The notes beneath the pieces are model-generated. The model made no database searches. It was not told the DNA's origin and saw nothing but the letters and a program-made list of their open reading frames with translations. Below, piece by piece: positions 10,929-22,259 of a stretch of DNA of 64,000 nucleotides. Origin of the DNA: Sequoia sempervirens (Eukaryota; Streptophyta; Pinopsida; Cupressales; Cupressaceae); the NCBI GenBank assembly GCA_007258455.2, contig VDFB02018415.1:62001-126000 (forward strand), in the 5' to 3' direction. Every line of letters starts with the position of its first letter. The first letter of the stretch is position 1. Both the position numbers and the translations under genes were made by a program.

Positions 10929-13471
10929 ATGACAAATGAGTTTAGAAATGTGGTTTCTTTTGACTCTTTCTTGGGTTGTGTTGTTGTATTGAAACCTAGA
11001 AAATTGGGTGTGGTTAAGTACATCAGAAGAACATTGAAAGAAAAATTAGAACATGTCATTGAAGAAGGGCCAAAGAAAGAAGGAGTTCTTACTTGTGGTT
11101 TGCATCCCATAAGTAGGCATGATGAATACAAAAATCAGTCAACAAGCTTTGATGATGAGACTCTAAGTCTTAGAGGAAATGATGGCACAAGCAAGGAGCA
11201 CATGACACATCAAGATGACCATGATATTAGAGAAGACTCACCTATCAAATATGTGAATGAAGAACAATTAAAGTTTGAGGAAGAGACTACCATGAATTCA
11301 ACAAACCATCCATGATGGACCAACTTCAAAGAGATATGAGTTCATTGATTTTCCCTCTAGGGGAACCTATCATTTCCTTATCATCCATACCTTGTCTTGG
11401 CAAGGAACCAAATGGTGGCTTGGGTGACGTTGAATCCGATGTGTTCACACCTAATCATGTTAAGGATTTGGTGATGGATAATTTTCCTCTTGATGCTAAC
11501 CCAACTTCTTAGGAGTTATCATATGAAGAACGTATGCCAAGAAACCAAGATGACCTCTTAGGTATGCATGTGACTACTATTGATGAGATTGTACATAAGG
11601 AAAGGGACATAACAACAGCCCTGAATGCACCCCTAGAGCTATCTAGTGAAGTTGTTGACACTAGGACCAAGGTGGTTAGGGTTGAGATTAGTAATATACC
11701 TACAAGTGATGGGCTCGTTGAAGGAAAAAGGGATAGAGTTTTGAAAACAACTAAAATTGATGATTCTTTACCTCATTACAATGATGGTGACATGGGTGGT
11801 TTTTGGTTTGACTACCAGACTAAGTTTATGGAGAGGAATACTCATGTTGACAACAGTATTGGTGAGTTGGGAGGAGACTTATACAAAGAGACAACACCCA
11901 AAGAGGAGTACAGTGAGCACATTTCTCTTGATCAGTGCAATCAACTATTTAGCACTTGGGATCTGGGTGTGATCACACCTAAGTATGACAAGGAACCTAA
12001 TTGGGATGAATTTCCCTTTGACCTGGGTGATGTTCAAAATTCAAAACACAATGTAAGATATGAGATTGTCATTAGAGAAGTAGATGTCTTTGATGAAGAA
12101 GCTTGTATGGAAAAGCTCTAGAATGGCCTCTTTGAGAAGGTTACAACCACTAATAAAGAGTTTGGTTCTAATAAAAATTTCATAACATCACCTATTGGGG
12201 AGCATCTTCACCATTCAAGTGAAAGTAATCTTGATTTTGAGTGGGAACCTCTTATACACGAAGAACATTGGTTTAACTTCTCAGAGAATCTAGTAGAGGA
12301 GCATGATGAAATGGAACATAATGAGGATTTCATACCAGCAATCAGTAGCGACTAATTGCTTGAGTTGGGGGTTGCCTTAACTTTTGATCAAAGTGATAGT
12401 GAGGAGGAAGTAGATTTAGAAGATCATGGAGCTCCTTATAATGAAGATATTCCTAAATCTTGGTTACACAAAGAACCAAGTCACTTGGTTGAACAAAAAC
12501 CTAGGGAGTTATGTGAATTGAAGAATCAACTCTTGGTCACCAATGAGAAGGAGATTTAGGTCCTCACAAAGTTGGAAAAGACTCACAAGATCCTTGAAAC
12601 CCTCATGCAGAATGGAGTTGAGGGAAGAGTTGCTTCTTCAAATTTGCATATTATCAAAGAATCTTTGGAAGTAGTGAAAAAGGAGTGCTTGAATTTGATT
12701 AGATACTGAGATAATGCCATTGAATTTGCAAAGGAGACCACTAGTCCATTCCAAGGAAAAGAGAGAAAGGTTGATGAGCTTACTCTTGACCTTGAATCAA
12801 CAAAGGATATGTTAGAAGATACTCATATGGCACTAAAGGAGGAAAAAGATCAACTCGAAGATCTCAAATGTCTCAGGGAGCAAGAAAATGAACAAAGAGC
12901 TGAAGAGATCAAGCAAGTAATTGATGAGCTTGATAGTCTTCAAGGGAAGTTTGACTTAGAGTATTTTCCAAAAAAATCATAAGTTGCAAGAGCATATTTG
13001 GATCATCTAGTTGGATTGGAGCAAGAGGAAAGAAATAATTTTCAAATTCTTGATAATCCTCTCTTTGAAGTGGGTGAAGAGGCAACTTATGACAACCCCC
13101 TCTTTGTGATGGAAGATGAGACATGTGGTGAAGTGATCAAGCATGAGACTAAGTACAGTTTCTAGTTTATTGATGATTTGATATCAAACCATGAGGATGT
13201 GTCACACTTTGTGATTGGTAATCTTCTGAGGTTGCTTATTAGTGAATGCATAAGTGGGTTGAAGGATAAAGTATCCATATGGGAAGTGTTGAATCATGGT
13301 GACTTCAACATCTTTGACATCAATTTTTTTCCAAACATAGTTTGGAAGTTGTTCAAGGTTTCATTACAGCAGCAAGGAAAGGATATTTTAGAATTGTTAC
13401 CTATGAAGCTTGGGAGAAAGAAGGACCAAAACAAGATGTTTACATTTTTGAAAATCCATCCCTTGGGTTGA
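10929..13471 (+). pseudogene. Decayed acidic coiled-coil ORF of an LTR element, family unknown
   Basis: Reading begins in one frame (10929-11315) and then stays in a single second frame from 11312 to 13471, with about eight in-frame stops. Conceptually this is more than 800 residues. The protein is strongly acidic and polar. Around 12560-12990 it has heptad-like stretches rich in E, K and L (for example LEKTHKILETL and LEESTKD-like repeats), suggesting a coiled coil. It lies about 130 bases after the primer site, where a gag gene would be. No zinc knuckle, protease, reverse transcriptase or integrase motif is visible. I do not recognise the family. It is best described as the cargo ORF of a non-autonomous LTR element. 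Confidence 0.5.
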
Positions 13472-14980
13472 GTGATGCTTTAGCTCATACTATTCCATTT
13501 TGGGGATTGGATTTGAAGACAGTCATTGTTCCATGCTCCTTTGTTGTTGAAGCTTTCAAGGATGGGCTTCAAGATATTACCAAAGAAGTCACCAATTTCT
13601 TGAGTATGCATTTGGTTCTAATTGGCACTTGTGGATGTGTGGAGTAATTTTTTCTAGTGTGTTGGAGATAATTCTTGGTTTGGTATCCATGTTTGGGATT
13701 CTCAACATGATTTTATTGAGCTTATTGGGTATGGTAAGAAGGATCTTAGGAGGAGTAAGGGTCAAAATTTCAAAATTTATGATGTTGTCCCCTTTCTTAC
13801 CAACCTTTGGGTCGTTCCATTTACTCATCAACAAATGGATTGGAGAGAAATTTTAATTTATGGTTGGAGAAATGAACGGATGATTACTCTTGGGAGTGTT
13901 CTTTGGCATGGATAGGGGCATATTTTAAGTCTTGAGCTTGCTGATTGGTTGCAGACCAATCACCTTACTTTGGGAGTTACTCTTGTTCAAGAGACTTGAC
14001 TCATTATTTCTTGTCAAGGAGGTGAAAGGTTTCAATTGGAGACTAATTTGGAGTGTTTTTCAGCCACTTATGAATTGTTTGGGTGCAACACAATGCTCTT
14101 TTCTCATACTCAGACATGGGAATTGCTTTGGCATGTTGTTATCCCTTGAGTAGAGCGCATAAATCTGATTGTACCTTGATGATCAAAGCTCTGAACAATA
14201 GTGATTATTTGTTTCTTCAAACCATTCAAACTCACAGAGCTCATCTCATGAAGTTTTATGAAGCAAATTTTGATATTTTACTCATAGTGTTGGTTCAAGA
14301 CAAAAAACCTCCACATGCTTTGGTTCATCATTTTGAGACTCTTGGAGTTGGAACAGTCAAAGTTTTCAGAAGTCTTTGCATAGTTACGTGTGGTATTATG
14401 ATGATGATTTGGTTGAACTCTTGTTGAGGATAGTTTTCCTCTTAGCAAGAAGATTGGAGGGAGTCACTTTTGTAGCCATGGCTCTATTTGACACCATGAG
14501 GAGATATGTTGAGGAGTACGGTAATGAGTTGAGTAGACTCTCCTTCATATTTCCTAGGATTGTGTTAGGCAGTGGCATTACAAACATGGACTTCTCAGTG
14601 ATGTTTGGGTAGGAGATGTTGCATGGTGTTGATTTCAAGCCTCCCAGGTATTTCAAATTGAGTTTTTTGGATGGTATCATATCGGAGTTACAGGAGGGGA
14701 TAGTGAAAAATCAGCATGATGGTTTCACAGTTGTGATCAGAGTGATGCAACATCAACATGGTGGGTATTTTCTAAGATGGGCATGAGGCCTTGGGATCGA
14801 TCTTGTTTTTATGTGGTTTGTACTATTTTAGAATGGAGCTTATAGCAAAGCATAGATTAAGTCTTCTCAAATTACAAAAGGATTTGTATGAAAATTCTTC
14901 TTGTTTTGAAAGCTTCATAGTCACCATTATCAACTCAGATCTCTTACTACCCAGTGCAAACATATTAGATACTCTCTAGG
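13342..14980 (+). pseudogene. Continuation of the unknown ORF, heavily frameshifted
   Basis: Coding-like frame 1 opens at 13342, overlapping the end of the previous ORF (VVQGFITAARKGYFRIVTYE, then FENPSLGLSDALAHTIPFWG). Further open pieces follow in changing frames (13629-13856, 14083-14427, 14376-14612, 14791-14979). The pieces are hydrophobic in places and carry no motif I can name. They may form the second half of the same decayed element, but the joining is uncertain. Confidence 0.3.
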
Positions 14981-15540
14981 CCATTCAAGATTCATGGAAG
15001 GAAAAGTTGGAAAAGGAGATTAATTCTAAAAATGGGAGGAATAGACCATTTTGGATAAGTTGATGAATATCAAAGCTGATATAATATGAGTTAAAAATGA
15101 TATATATTAGACATTGACAAGTGTGTGGTTTTAACCTCAGCTAGTTTTGAAAAGACTAAATTTATATTAGAGTGGGTAGATGGGCTTGATATAGAGAACT
15201 TTCCCAAGTGTTAGTCAATTTTGAGGAATGTAAACAATAGAAAAAGGGGTAAATTTTGGATATTTTTAAAAAAGGAATATGTTGTTTTGACTAGTCAAAT
15301 GATGCAGATGTTGTTTTGGTAACTTCTTGAAAATAGGACGTGGTAGAATAGAAGAACTAGATTTAATTGGTGCTCAAAGTGGTAAACTGGAGTCCATTCT
15401 CTGAAGAGTTAGTTTTTTCACAGTTAACTATAGTTCAAGTTTGGTGCTTCCTCGATTTGTGGATTTACATGTTGGGTGCCCTGTTTATGCTGCATGTCTC
15501 TCTTTTTGGAGGGAAGCTAATTTTCTAAGTCTATTTATTG
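14981..15540. other. No gene seen; possible polypurine tract at about 15239-15253
   Basis: AGAAAAAGGGGTAAA near 15239 resembles a polypurine tract that could mark the end of the plus-strand element. No LTR start matching the 5' side follows. The rest is AT-rich without structure. Confidence 0.25.
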
Positions 15541-16259
15541 TAAAATCTCTCTCATTGTAAAGGTCCAAAAATTGAAGTAAATATTTGCGGTCTAATAAAA
15601 TTGTAAGTTCTAGATTTTACTATATTCTATATTTTTTGCATTAGTTTTTGAGAGTTAGTTTGAAGATATCTTGGATCTGTACACCAGTGAAGTTTGTTGG
15701 GTTTGTAAAAGTTGATTACTTAATCAAATTCAATAAAATCAACTAGACTCAACCATCTTTGGATTATTCTCTTGAATGGTATTTTTCTTATTATCTATGA
15801 TTTGAAATTCTTCAAAGGAGTAAAATTTATTTGTTATGAGTTTAAGGTACAATAGATGGAATGAAACCTGCTTTTAATCTTGCACTATGAATGAATGCAA
15901 CTATGTTTAATTACAAGTTTATTTTGTAGTTTCTTAAAATGTTCTTTGAAGGATAATGAATCTAGTTAATTGGATTGATATGCATTCTTTCTTTCTCGTA
16001 TACCATGATCTATCTTTAGATTTTTTTCTTTGAATAGCTATTATATTAGTTTAAATAGTAAAATAGCTCAATTTGTGATAAATTACCAGTAGGCCCCTTG
16101 AACATTGCAGCCATATAGACCACTTTACAAGATAGTATAGTTGTGACCTAACTCTTAGGACCTTGGAAGGCGATTGATTTCACGATCATTCATATTTTTT
16201 AGGAGAGGTAGGATAGTTTACTTTTTCATGTGTTTTGTGTGCTAATTTTTCCATCAACA
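15541..16259 (-). repeat. Minus-oriented LTR (copy b of the repeat at window start)
   Basis: Related over most of its length to 225-960. The right end CCATCAACA abuts CTCCCCAGTTGT, which read on the minus strand is a polypurine tract (ACAACTGGGGAG). This is therefore the 3' LTR of an element whose internal part lies to the right. The left boundary is uncertain, perhaps up to a few hundred bases further left. Confidence 0.55.
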
Positions 16260-16271
16260 CTCCCCAGTTGT
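16260..16271 (-). other. Polypurine tract
   Basis: Minus strand reads ACAACTGGGGAG directly before the LTR start TGTTGATGG. Confidence 0.5.
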
Positions 16272-16289
16272 GGTCAATATTCAATACAA

Positions 16290-17303
16290 GATCAAATTAT
16301 AGTGGCCTCAAGAGCTTAACAATATTCTCAAAAATTCTACTTTTTGGCTTATATCCAAGATTCTCCAACACATCTAGCATAAAAGTATTCTAAAAAGTCA
16401 AATAATTGGATGTGTTGCAGTCGTGATCTCGAAGGTGTTTCCACATTTGGACCAATAGCCTTCTTCCTTCTACATCATGGGTCTTCAAATCCATGGTCTT
16501 CTACCACACCTTATCCCCACTATATATAATCATGTGCATAAGTGAAGGCCAACCTTCGAGTCATTTAAGTCTGTAAGCTTCTTATGGATCCCCTCAGCAA
16601 TGAAAGCAACATAATCAAATCTCTTGTTGACATATCTTTGTTGAATATCAATTGCCAACATCATCATATAAATAGGAATTTTTATTTTGTAATCCTCCCT
16701 GAGGACTTGACATAAGGCAAAGTATGTATTGATGAAGTATTACTCCAAAATGTCAAAACTGAATGGATCTACTTCATTCTTAGTAAATTTGACCAATATT
16801 CAGTCAACATCCCTTCTTTTGTGTTGTGAGAGCCACAAATCTTTGTAACTATGATTTTCCTTTTCATATCTCTACAAAGAGACCCAAAATCAATTGTCAC
16901 ACTAGTAGACACATTTAGGTCAAATGTGTCAATGATTTATTGCCTTGAAATTTCTAGAAATGGAGAACCTTTTTGGGTTCTAATCATTCTATCCTTCTCA
17001 TCATACCCTTATGCTAAGGCTTTGACAAAATCCACATTCAAAACTACCAACTTTCTCAAATATGAAGTCCATAGGTTTGACACTAGCCTATGCAATTTAC
17101 TCATATGTGTACTCAAAAAGTGTCCATCCATGTATAGGGATGACAACATCACCTATTTGTTTGGCCAAATCATGCAATTTTTTTGTCAACACTCCAATGC
17201 CTTGAGCATGCTTAGCTCTCTTGGAAGATCTAGATAATTGTTTTATTAGGTCATCCTCTATGAACTTCTTAGTTCCCCTTGACTTGACGCTAGACTCACT
17301 CAT
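16290..17303 (-). pseudogene. Decayed ORF of unknown family (element internal region)
   Basis: A minus-strand reading from an ATG at 17303 begins MSESSVKSRGTKKFIEDD and holds a basic patch SRSSKRAKHA. After breaks it continues with FDILE and YFINTYFALC, then KIKIPIYMMMLAID at about 16800-16660. It runs up to the polypurine tract and LTR at 16.26 kb. No catalytic retrotransposon motif is visible. The layout Y-F-x3-F ... I-x-(I/F)-P-x-Y-(M/L)3 is loosely repeated in the ORF at 24.4-22.6 kb, so the two may share a family. Function unknown. Confidence 0.4.
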
Positions 17304-17959
17304 TTTCTAGGGTTTTAAAATAACTAGGATTTACACTTAATCTTTACAATTCCTATGATTTCTATTTTCTTTTCAAAAATTTGAACAAATAAATCTTAAA
17401 AATCCTTATTTACACTATCCCTTTGACAATTTAGATACAATTCTACAATTACAAATGAATAGACAACTTACCTGAGAAATTGCATGAAACCTTAGTTCTT
17501 CTACACTTGAAATTCGCCTTCAGAGAGCTTTGTTCTTCAAAAATATTTGTTGTAAGTGTAATTGTGACAAGAAATGAAACATTTCAATATTTTATTACCC
17601 TTTAAAAAAGCAATAGTTGAGCTTTAATTTCAGTGCGATGGCTCGTGCCTATGAAATTGATCTTCAATCAACTAGTTGTTTCTGTTTGAATTCTGATCGT
17701 CGATCTAGGTTCTTTAAAACAAGATCAACGGCTAGCACATACCTTCCATACATCGCATATTTCATTTAAATTTTCTTTTTTGAAAACGCTTTGTGAAAGA
17801 CCTTTGTGCTGAAACTTGGAGCTAATATGCATCCCCATCACATCTTGTCTCGGCGAGCGCTTTTTAGTTTTGTGTTGAAACTATAAAATTGTGTTGCTCA
17901 GGGGTTTCGTGCTAAAATATGGGACATACACGTGTTGATATCCCAGTGACTATTGTTGA
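17304..17959. other. Spacer, nothing recognised
   Basis: AT-rich sequence upstream of the minus-strand ORF. No LTR end, primer site or gene is apparent. Confidence 0.45.
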
Positions 17960-18650
17960 ACACAATTTCTTTATGTGTTGATGGTCTAAAAATGCACTCC
18001 ATTGAAACCATGCATTGTAATGAAATAGTGCCATGTGTCTATTTATGACATCACATTCTCGGCACCCTTTTCCTATGTGCTTCTTGCAAAGAAACGTGTT
18101 CATTTTGTGCTCCTTCCATAAGAATGCGCTCTAAAGAGATGAAGCACTGAAATCATATAATGACAAGTGTTGGGTTCTTAGTGGCTTCTTCTCAGCACAT
18201 TTTTCCTTTGCATTGAGGAACCAAAATTGTGATGCATAGGGAGCATGTGCTACCATGACATTTGGACACCTTTCCTCACCGTGATGTAACAAACCTAGCA
18301 CATTTTAGCTATGCACTTTGTGAATAAGAATGCACTATGAAGAGTCACCAAGTGCTCTTTTTCAATGTGATCAGCCTAATGAAATGTGCTATGAAGAAAT
18401 TTAGTGCTATAATCAAAGGCCACCACATGTCTTCACATCATTCATCCTAGCTTGACACGTTTTCTTTATGCACTCTCTTTATGAAAACACGCTCTAAAGA
18501 GGCAACGTGTTGCAATATTATAATGACACGTGTCCTCACTTTATTAACACCGCTCAGTGCATTTTAGCTATAAATTAAAGGTAAGGAAATGCACTATGAA
18601 GAAGGTATGCACTATGCTAAATGCTTGACATGTGTCCTAAGCGGGTCAGG
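17960..18650. repeat. Degenerate tandem array, unit roughly 100-140 bp
   Basis: Variants of GC(G/A)CT(C/A)T(A/G)AAGA recur near 18130, 18332, 18386, 18491 and 18592, each followed by variants of GTGC-TATAATGACA(A/C)GTG and later GCACATTTT or GCATTTTAGCTAT. The 18130 and 18491 copies align over about 90 bases. Spacing is irregular and divergence high. Confidence 0.55.
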
Positions 18651-20199
18651 TTTTTGGAACTTAATTAAGCATGTGCACAAACGTTATTTTAAAGGTAGTG
18701 CGCTTAGGAAAAGAGGGGGCCTGAAGCTACATAAAGGGACTTAGACTTATGACTTTAGATTTTTAATAAATTTTAATGAGTCGTAGGTTCAATCAGTAGC
18801 TTAGGCACAAGAGGCCGATAGAGACATGGAATAAGGACCCATAATTTATTACTTGAACATCGGATAACTAAGGGAGCCAGTCAACACAAGATTACAAGAA
18901 AAGTGCAAAGTCAATACTCAAACTTAGGGGTTTTTGAGGGTTTTAGCATAAATAGATGACCATTTTAATAAAACCCTAATAGAGAACCACATTTCAAAAA
19001 AATGGACCAAGGAGTAGAACCAAAGCCAAGAAAATGGAAGCACACAACCAATATGGATTTTATTAGAAGATTCTATTTGACCCAAGTGGATTCATCGTCC
19101 GCCTAAGTAAAATTTAGATATTTTTGAGGTGGATTATTTCTTACTCCATCTTGATTAAGAAGACTTGGATGTGGGTTTGCATGGCTTTGTTGGAAACATT
19201 TTCTATTTTATATATAAATCCATACATGTATTTGGGTTGAGTTGGCTTTGTTGATATTGGCCTTGTAAGAGTTCTTGTTATTATTTAAGAGTCTTAAATA
19301 TTTGTGTAAGTGCTTTCAATAAGTTGTAATATTTTTTATTTAGGTGTAGTTACCTTTGTTGACATTGGCTTTGTAGGATAATTATTTTATTCCTTTGAAT
19401 TATTTGGGATTAACTTTGTTAATTGTGGACTTTCTTATTTATTAGAATTATTTATTTATTTATCACACTCTTTTAGATTTCTTTTGTTGGCTTTCCTTGG
19501 GAGAGGATGGAAAATTTCCACCATTTATTTGGTGAGGATATGAGAACTTGAGTTGAGCCTCATTTAACCTAAGGAATAGGTTAAGGGAAGAGGTTCCAAG
19601 TTTTGGAATTCATTATTCTATTTTTAGAGTAAAGAATGGGAGCATCTTGAGATTTTTAAGGCTCTTGAGGATTTAGAAAAAAAATCCATTTTAAGTTTTG
19701 GTGTGAAGCTTGAGAATTTTGGTTTGAGTATGTGTTTTTTAGAGCTTGAAGAGAAATCTTGAGACCCTTAAAAAAGGTTACCCTTCTCAATATTTGGATT
19801 GGAGCTTGGGGGAGATCATATGGAGTTATCATATTATCTTTAGAGGTTTTAAAGAAATTAAAGGACTTTCCTTCATTTTGATGGATTTGGCTTACAAAAG
19901 AAAGAAATATCCTTTTTTTCCTTTCCCTATATGATTCTTCATTTGAATATGAACTAAGAATAGACTTGTGATGTCTAGATTTTTTTGTCTTGAATAAATT
20001 ATTAAATCTTGTTTGTAGTTTTGAAAACTAATCTTAATATGTTCTCTAACCCAATTGGGTGAAGAGAAATTATTATGCTTGAGTGATGATATTTATTGTT
20101 TATGTGTAAGGCCTTGCATGACTTAACTTGGCATTGTGCTAAGTGTAGACACATAAAAGTGACCTAGGCCTACAATCTCTATTTTCGCCCAATTCCTCC
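18651..20199. other. Spacer, probably decayed LTR/internal element sequence
   Basis: Low-complexity T-rich sequence with no supported ORF. A TATA-like TATATATAAATCC lies near 19213. No matched LTR ends were found. Confidence 0.4.
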
Positions 20200-20530
20200 T
20201 AGAATAATTAAAATATTTAATTATGTCCTATTGTCCACTTTCATCTATTAATTATTTAATTAATTCATGTCTTTTATTCCTCTTGATCATTTAAATAAAT
20301 AAATTTTATTTATTTAAATGTGTCACTAATTCTCTAATGTCTTTCCATAATTAAATAAATTCTTAAATTTATTTAATTATCTTTTTGTCCATTATTTCCT
20401 CCTGATTATTTAAATAAATAAAATTTATTTATTTATTTAAATACGTCATTAATTTATAATGTCTACTCATAATTAAATAGATTCATTGATTTATTTAATT
20501 ATTGTCCACCTTGGTATTTTCCCAATTTTA
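20200..20530. repeat. Tandem array of AT-palindrome units (about 110-120 bp)
   Basis: Units carry a self-complementary block (TTTAAATAAATAAA with TTTATTTATTTAAA), then GTCA(C/T)TAAT, then ATAATTAAATA and ATTTATTTAATTAT, then TTGTCCA. Two fuller copies are at about 20285-20405 and 20406-20515, with an older partial copy before them. Each unit can form hairpins. Confidence 0.75.
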
Positions 20531-22229
20531 AATAAAATTATTTATTTAAAATGGTCCCTTTCTAATTTTCCCTCTCTTAGTAAATTATTCAAATTAATTA
20601 TTTACCGTCACATGGTCCCACATTTTGAATTAAGTTAAATTTTTAATTCAAATTGACAACTTTCTTCTAATAAACCAAATAATTTCTAATATTATTTGTT
20701 TTTCTAGCTCTCTTTTTCTATGTCATTCTTATCTTCTTGTCACATGCATTCTTGTCCCTTGATTTGATCTTCTAGAAGGCAAATCTTGTCCATTCATTTC
20801 AAATTCACCCTAATGTTGCCCTAACCCTAATTGTGGGTTGTCACATTGAATCTTATCCATTGATTCTAAGGCATTTGTCAATCTTCAATCTTGGTCATTC
20901 ATCCAAAAATGCATTTTCTATAAAATGGCAACTTTGGTCTCATTTTGACATCTACATCTCTTGGCATCTACATTGCATGCAATCTTGTCTTAGGCATACT
21001 TCATCTTTTGACATCTTGACATCTTAGCATTCATAGGCTCTTTTAGACATACTTTAGGCTTGCTTCATAGCTACATAGTTGCATTGTGTTGCTCTTTAGA
21101 TCAAATCCTTCAACATTTTCTTAGGGCATTGGCATAGTCATAGGTTGCTCGCACAAAATCTGAGGGAAAACTACATATTGCAGCAAATAGAGAAGGTGCA
21201 ATAGAGGTCAATCATGGAGGTTGAAGACACTTGGTAATATCTTTCTTTGTTTTCATGTTATTTCCTCCTTTTTACTTCATTGCTTACTTTGGGTTTTGTT
21301 TATTTAGACACTAATCTACTAACTTGGATATTTCCCTTAATTATACTAAGAATTACCGGTTTATATGTAAATCCTTGTAGACCTTTGTCTATCTTTATGT
21401 TGATTATATGCATTCTTGGTAGAAGTAAGAATGTTTCAATAGAGTAGAAGCTTTTTATTCTTCTATTCAAAGAGAAACCATTAGTGCTTAATTCTTAGCA
21501 ATATTTTATTTGAATTCTTGCATCTCTTACATAAGATCGTACATGTTAATATGGAGTTGTGAAAATAATTATTTGTGGATTTATGACTCTTATCCTTAAG
21601 CTAGGGGGTTGACTAAAATTCTTGACTTATTCGTGACATTTGGAGATGTAATATGGTTGGGAGGTAGCTCTCTCTTATTGTCTTGAAATTGATTAATTAG
21701 ACTTGGAGCTCATCTTGAGGTATGAAGGTTTTTCATTCTTGTGGGGTTTGATAAAATGTATTTTGAAATTCATTTTTATGGATGCTTTCATATTGTGAAG
21801 AAATAAAATTTTGGGAAGATTGTGATAAGTGTATGGTGATGATGGGTTTAAGACTACCTATATTTGTTATATATTGAATTTTGAAAATATTTTTTTTTAG
21901 AATTAATGTTGCATTCATGAAACTCTTTTTTAAGAAAAGTGTTTTCTTAAATTTATAAGATCTCTCTAAATAAATACGAAAAAATTGTAAGTAATTTTTT
22001 GGGGATTTTAATTCTTCAATTCAAAATAAAATTTATTTCTATCTTTTATTCCTTTTTATTTAAAGACTAAATTGTTTTTGTTAATATACATGAAAAATGC
22101 ACGTATTTTTCTCTTCAAACCCTAAAGATTTTTATTTTGTTCAAAATTTATAAAATTGATGTTTTTGATTAGAGGTAAAAAATGGGTTTTTAAGGGGCTT
22201 GAAACTATTTACATTAGAAAGAAACTAAA
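20531..22229. other. Spacer, nothing recognised
   Basis: AT-rich sequence with short CATC-rich stretches (20850-21040). No coding domain, LTR boundary or RNA gene identified. Confidence 0.45.
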
Positions 22230-22259
22230 AAAAAGATAAAAGCAATACATCAACAATCA

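Noticed and set aside
15239..15253. Polypurine tract and 3' LTR start for the plus-strand element
   Set aside because: The sequence after the tract does not match the 5' LTR side, so no LTR was called.
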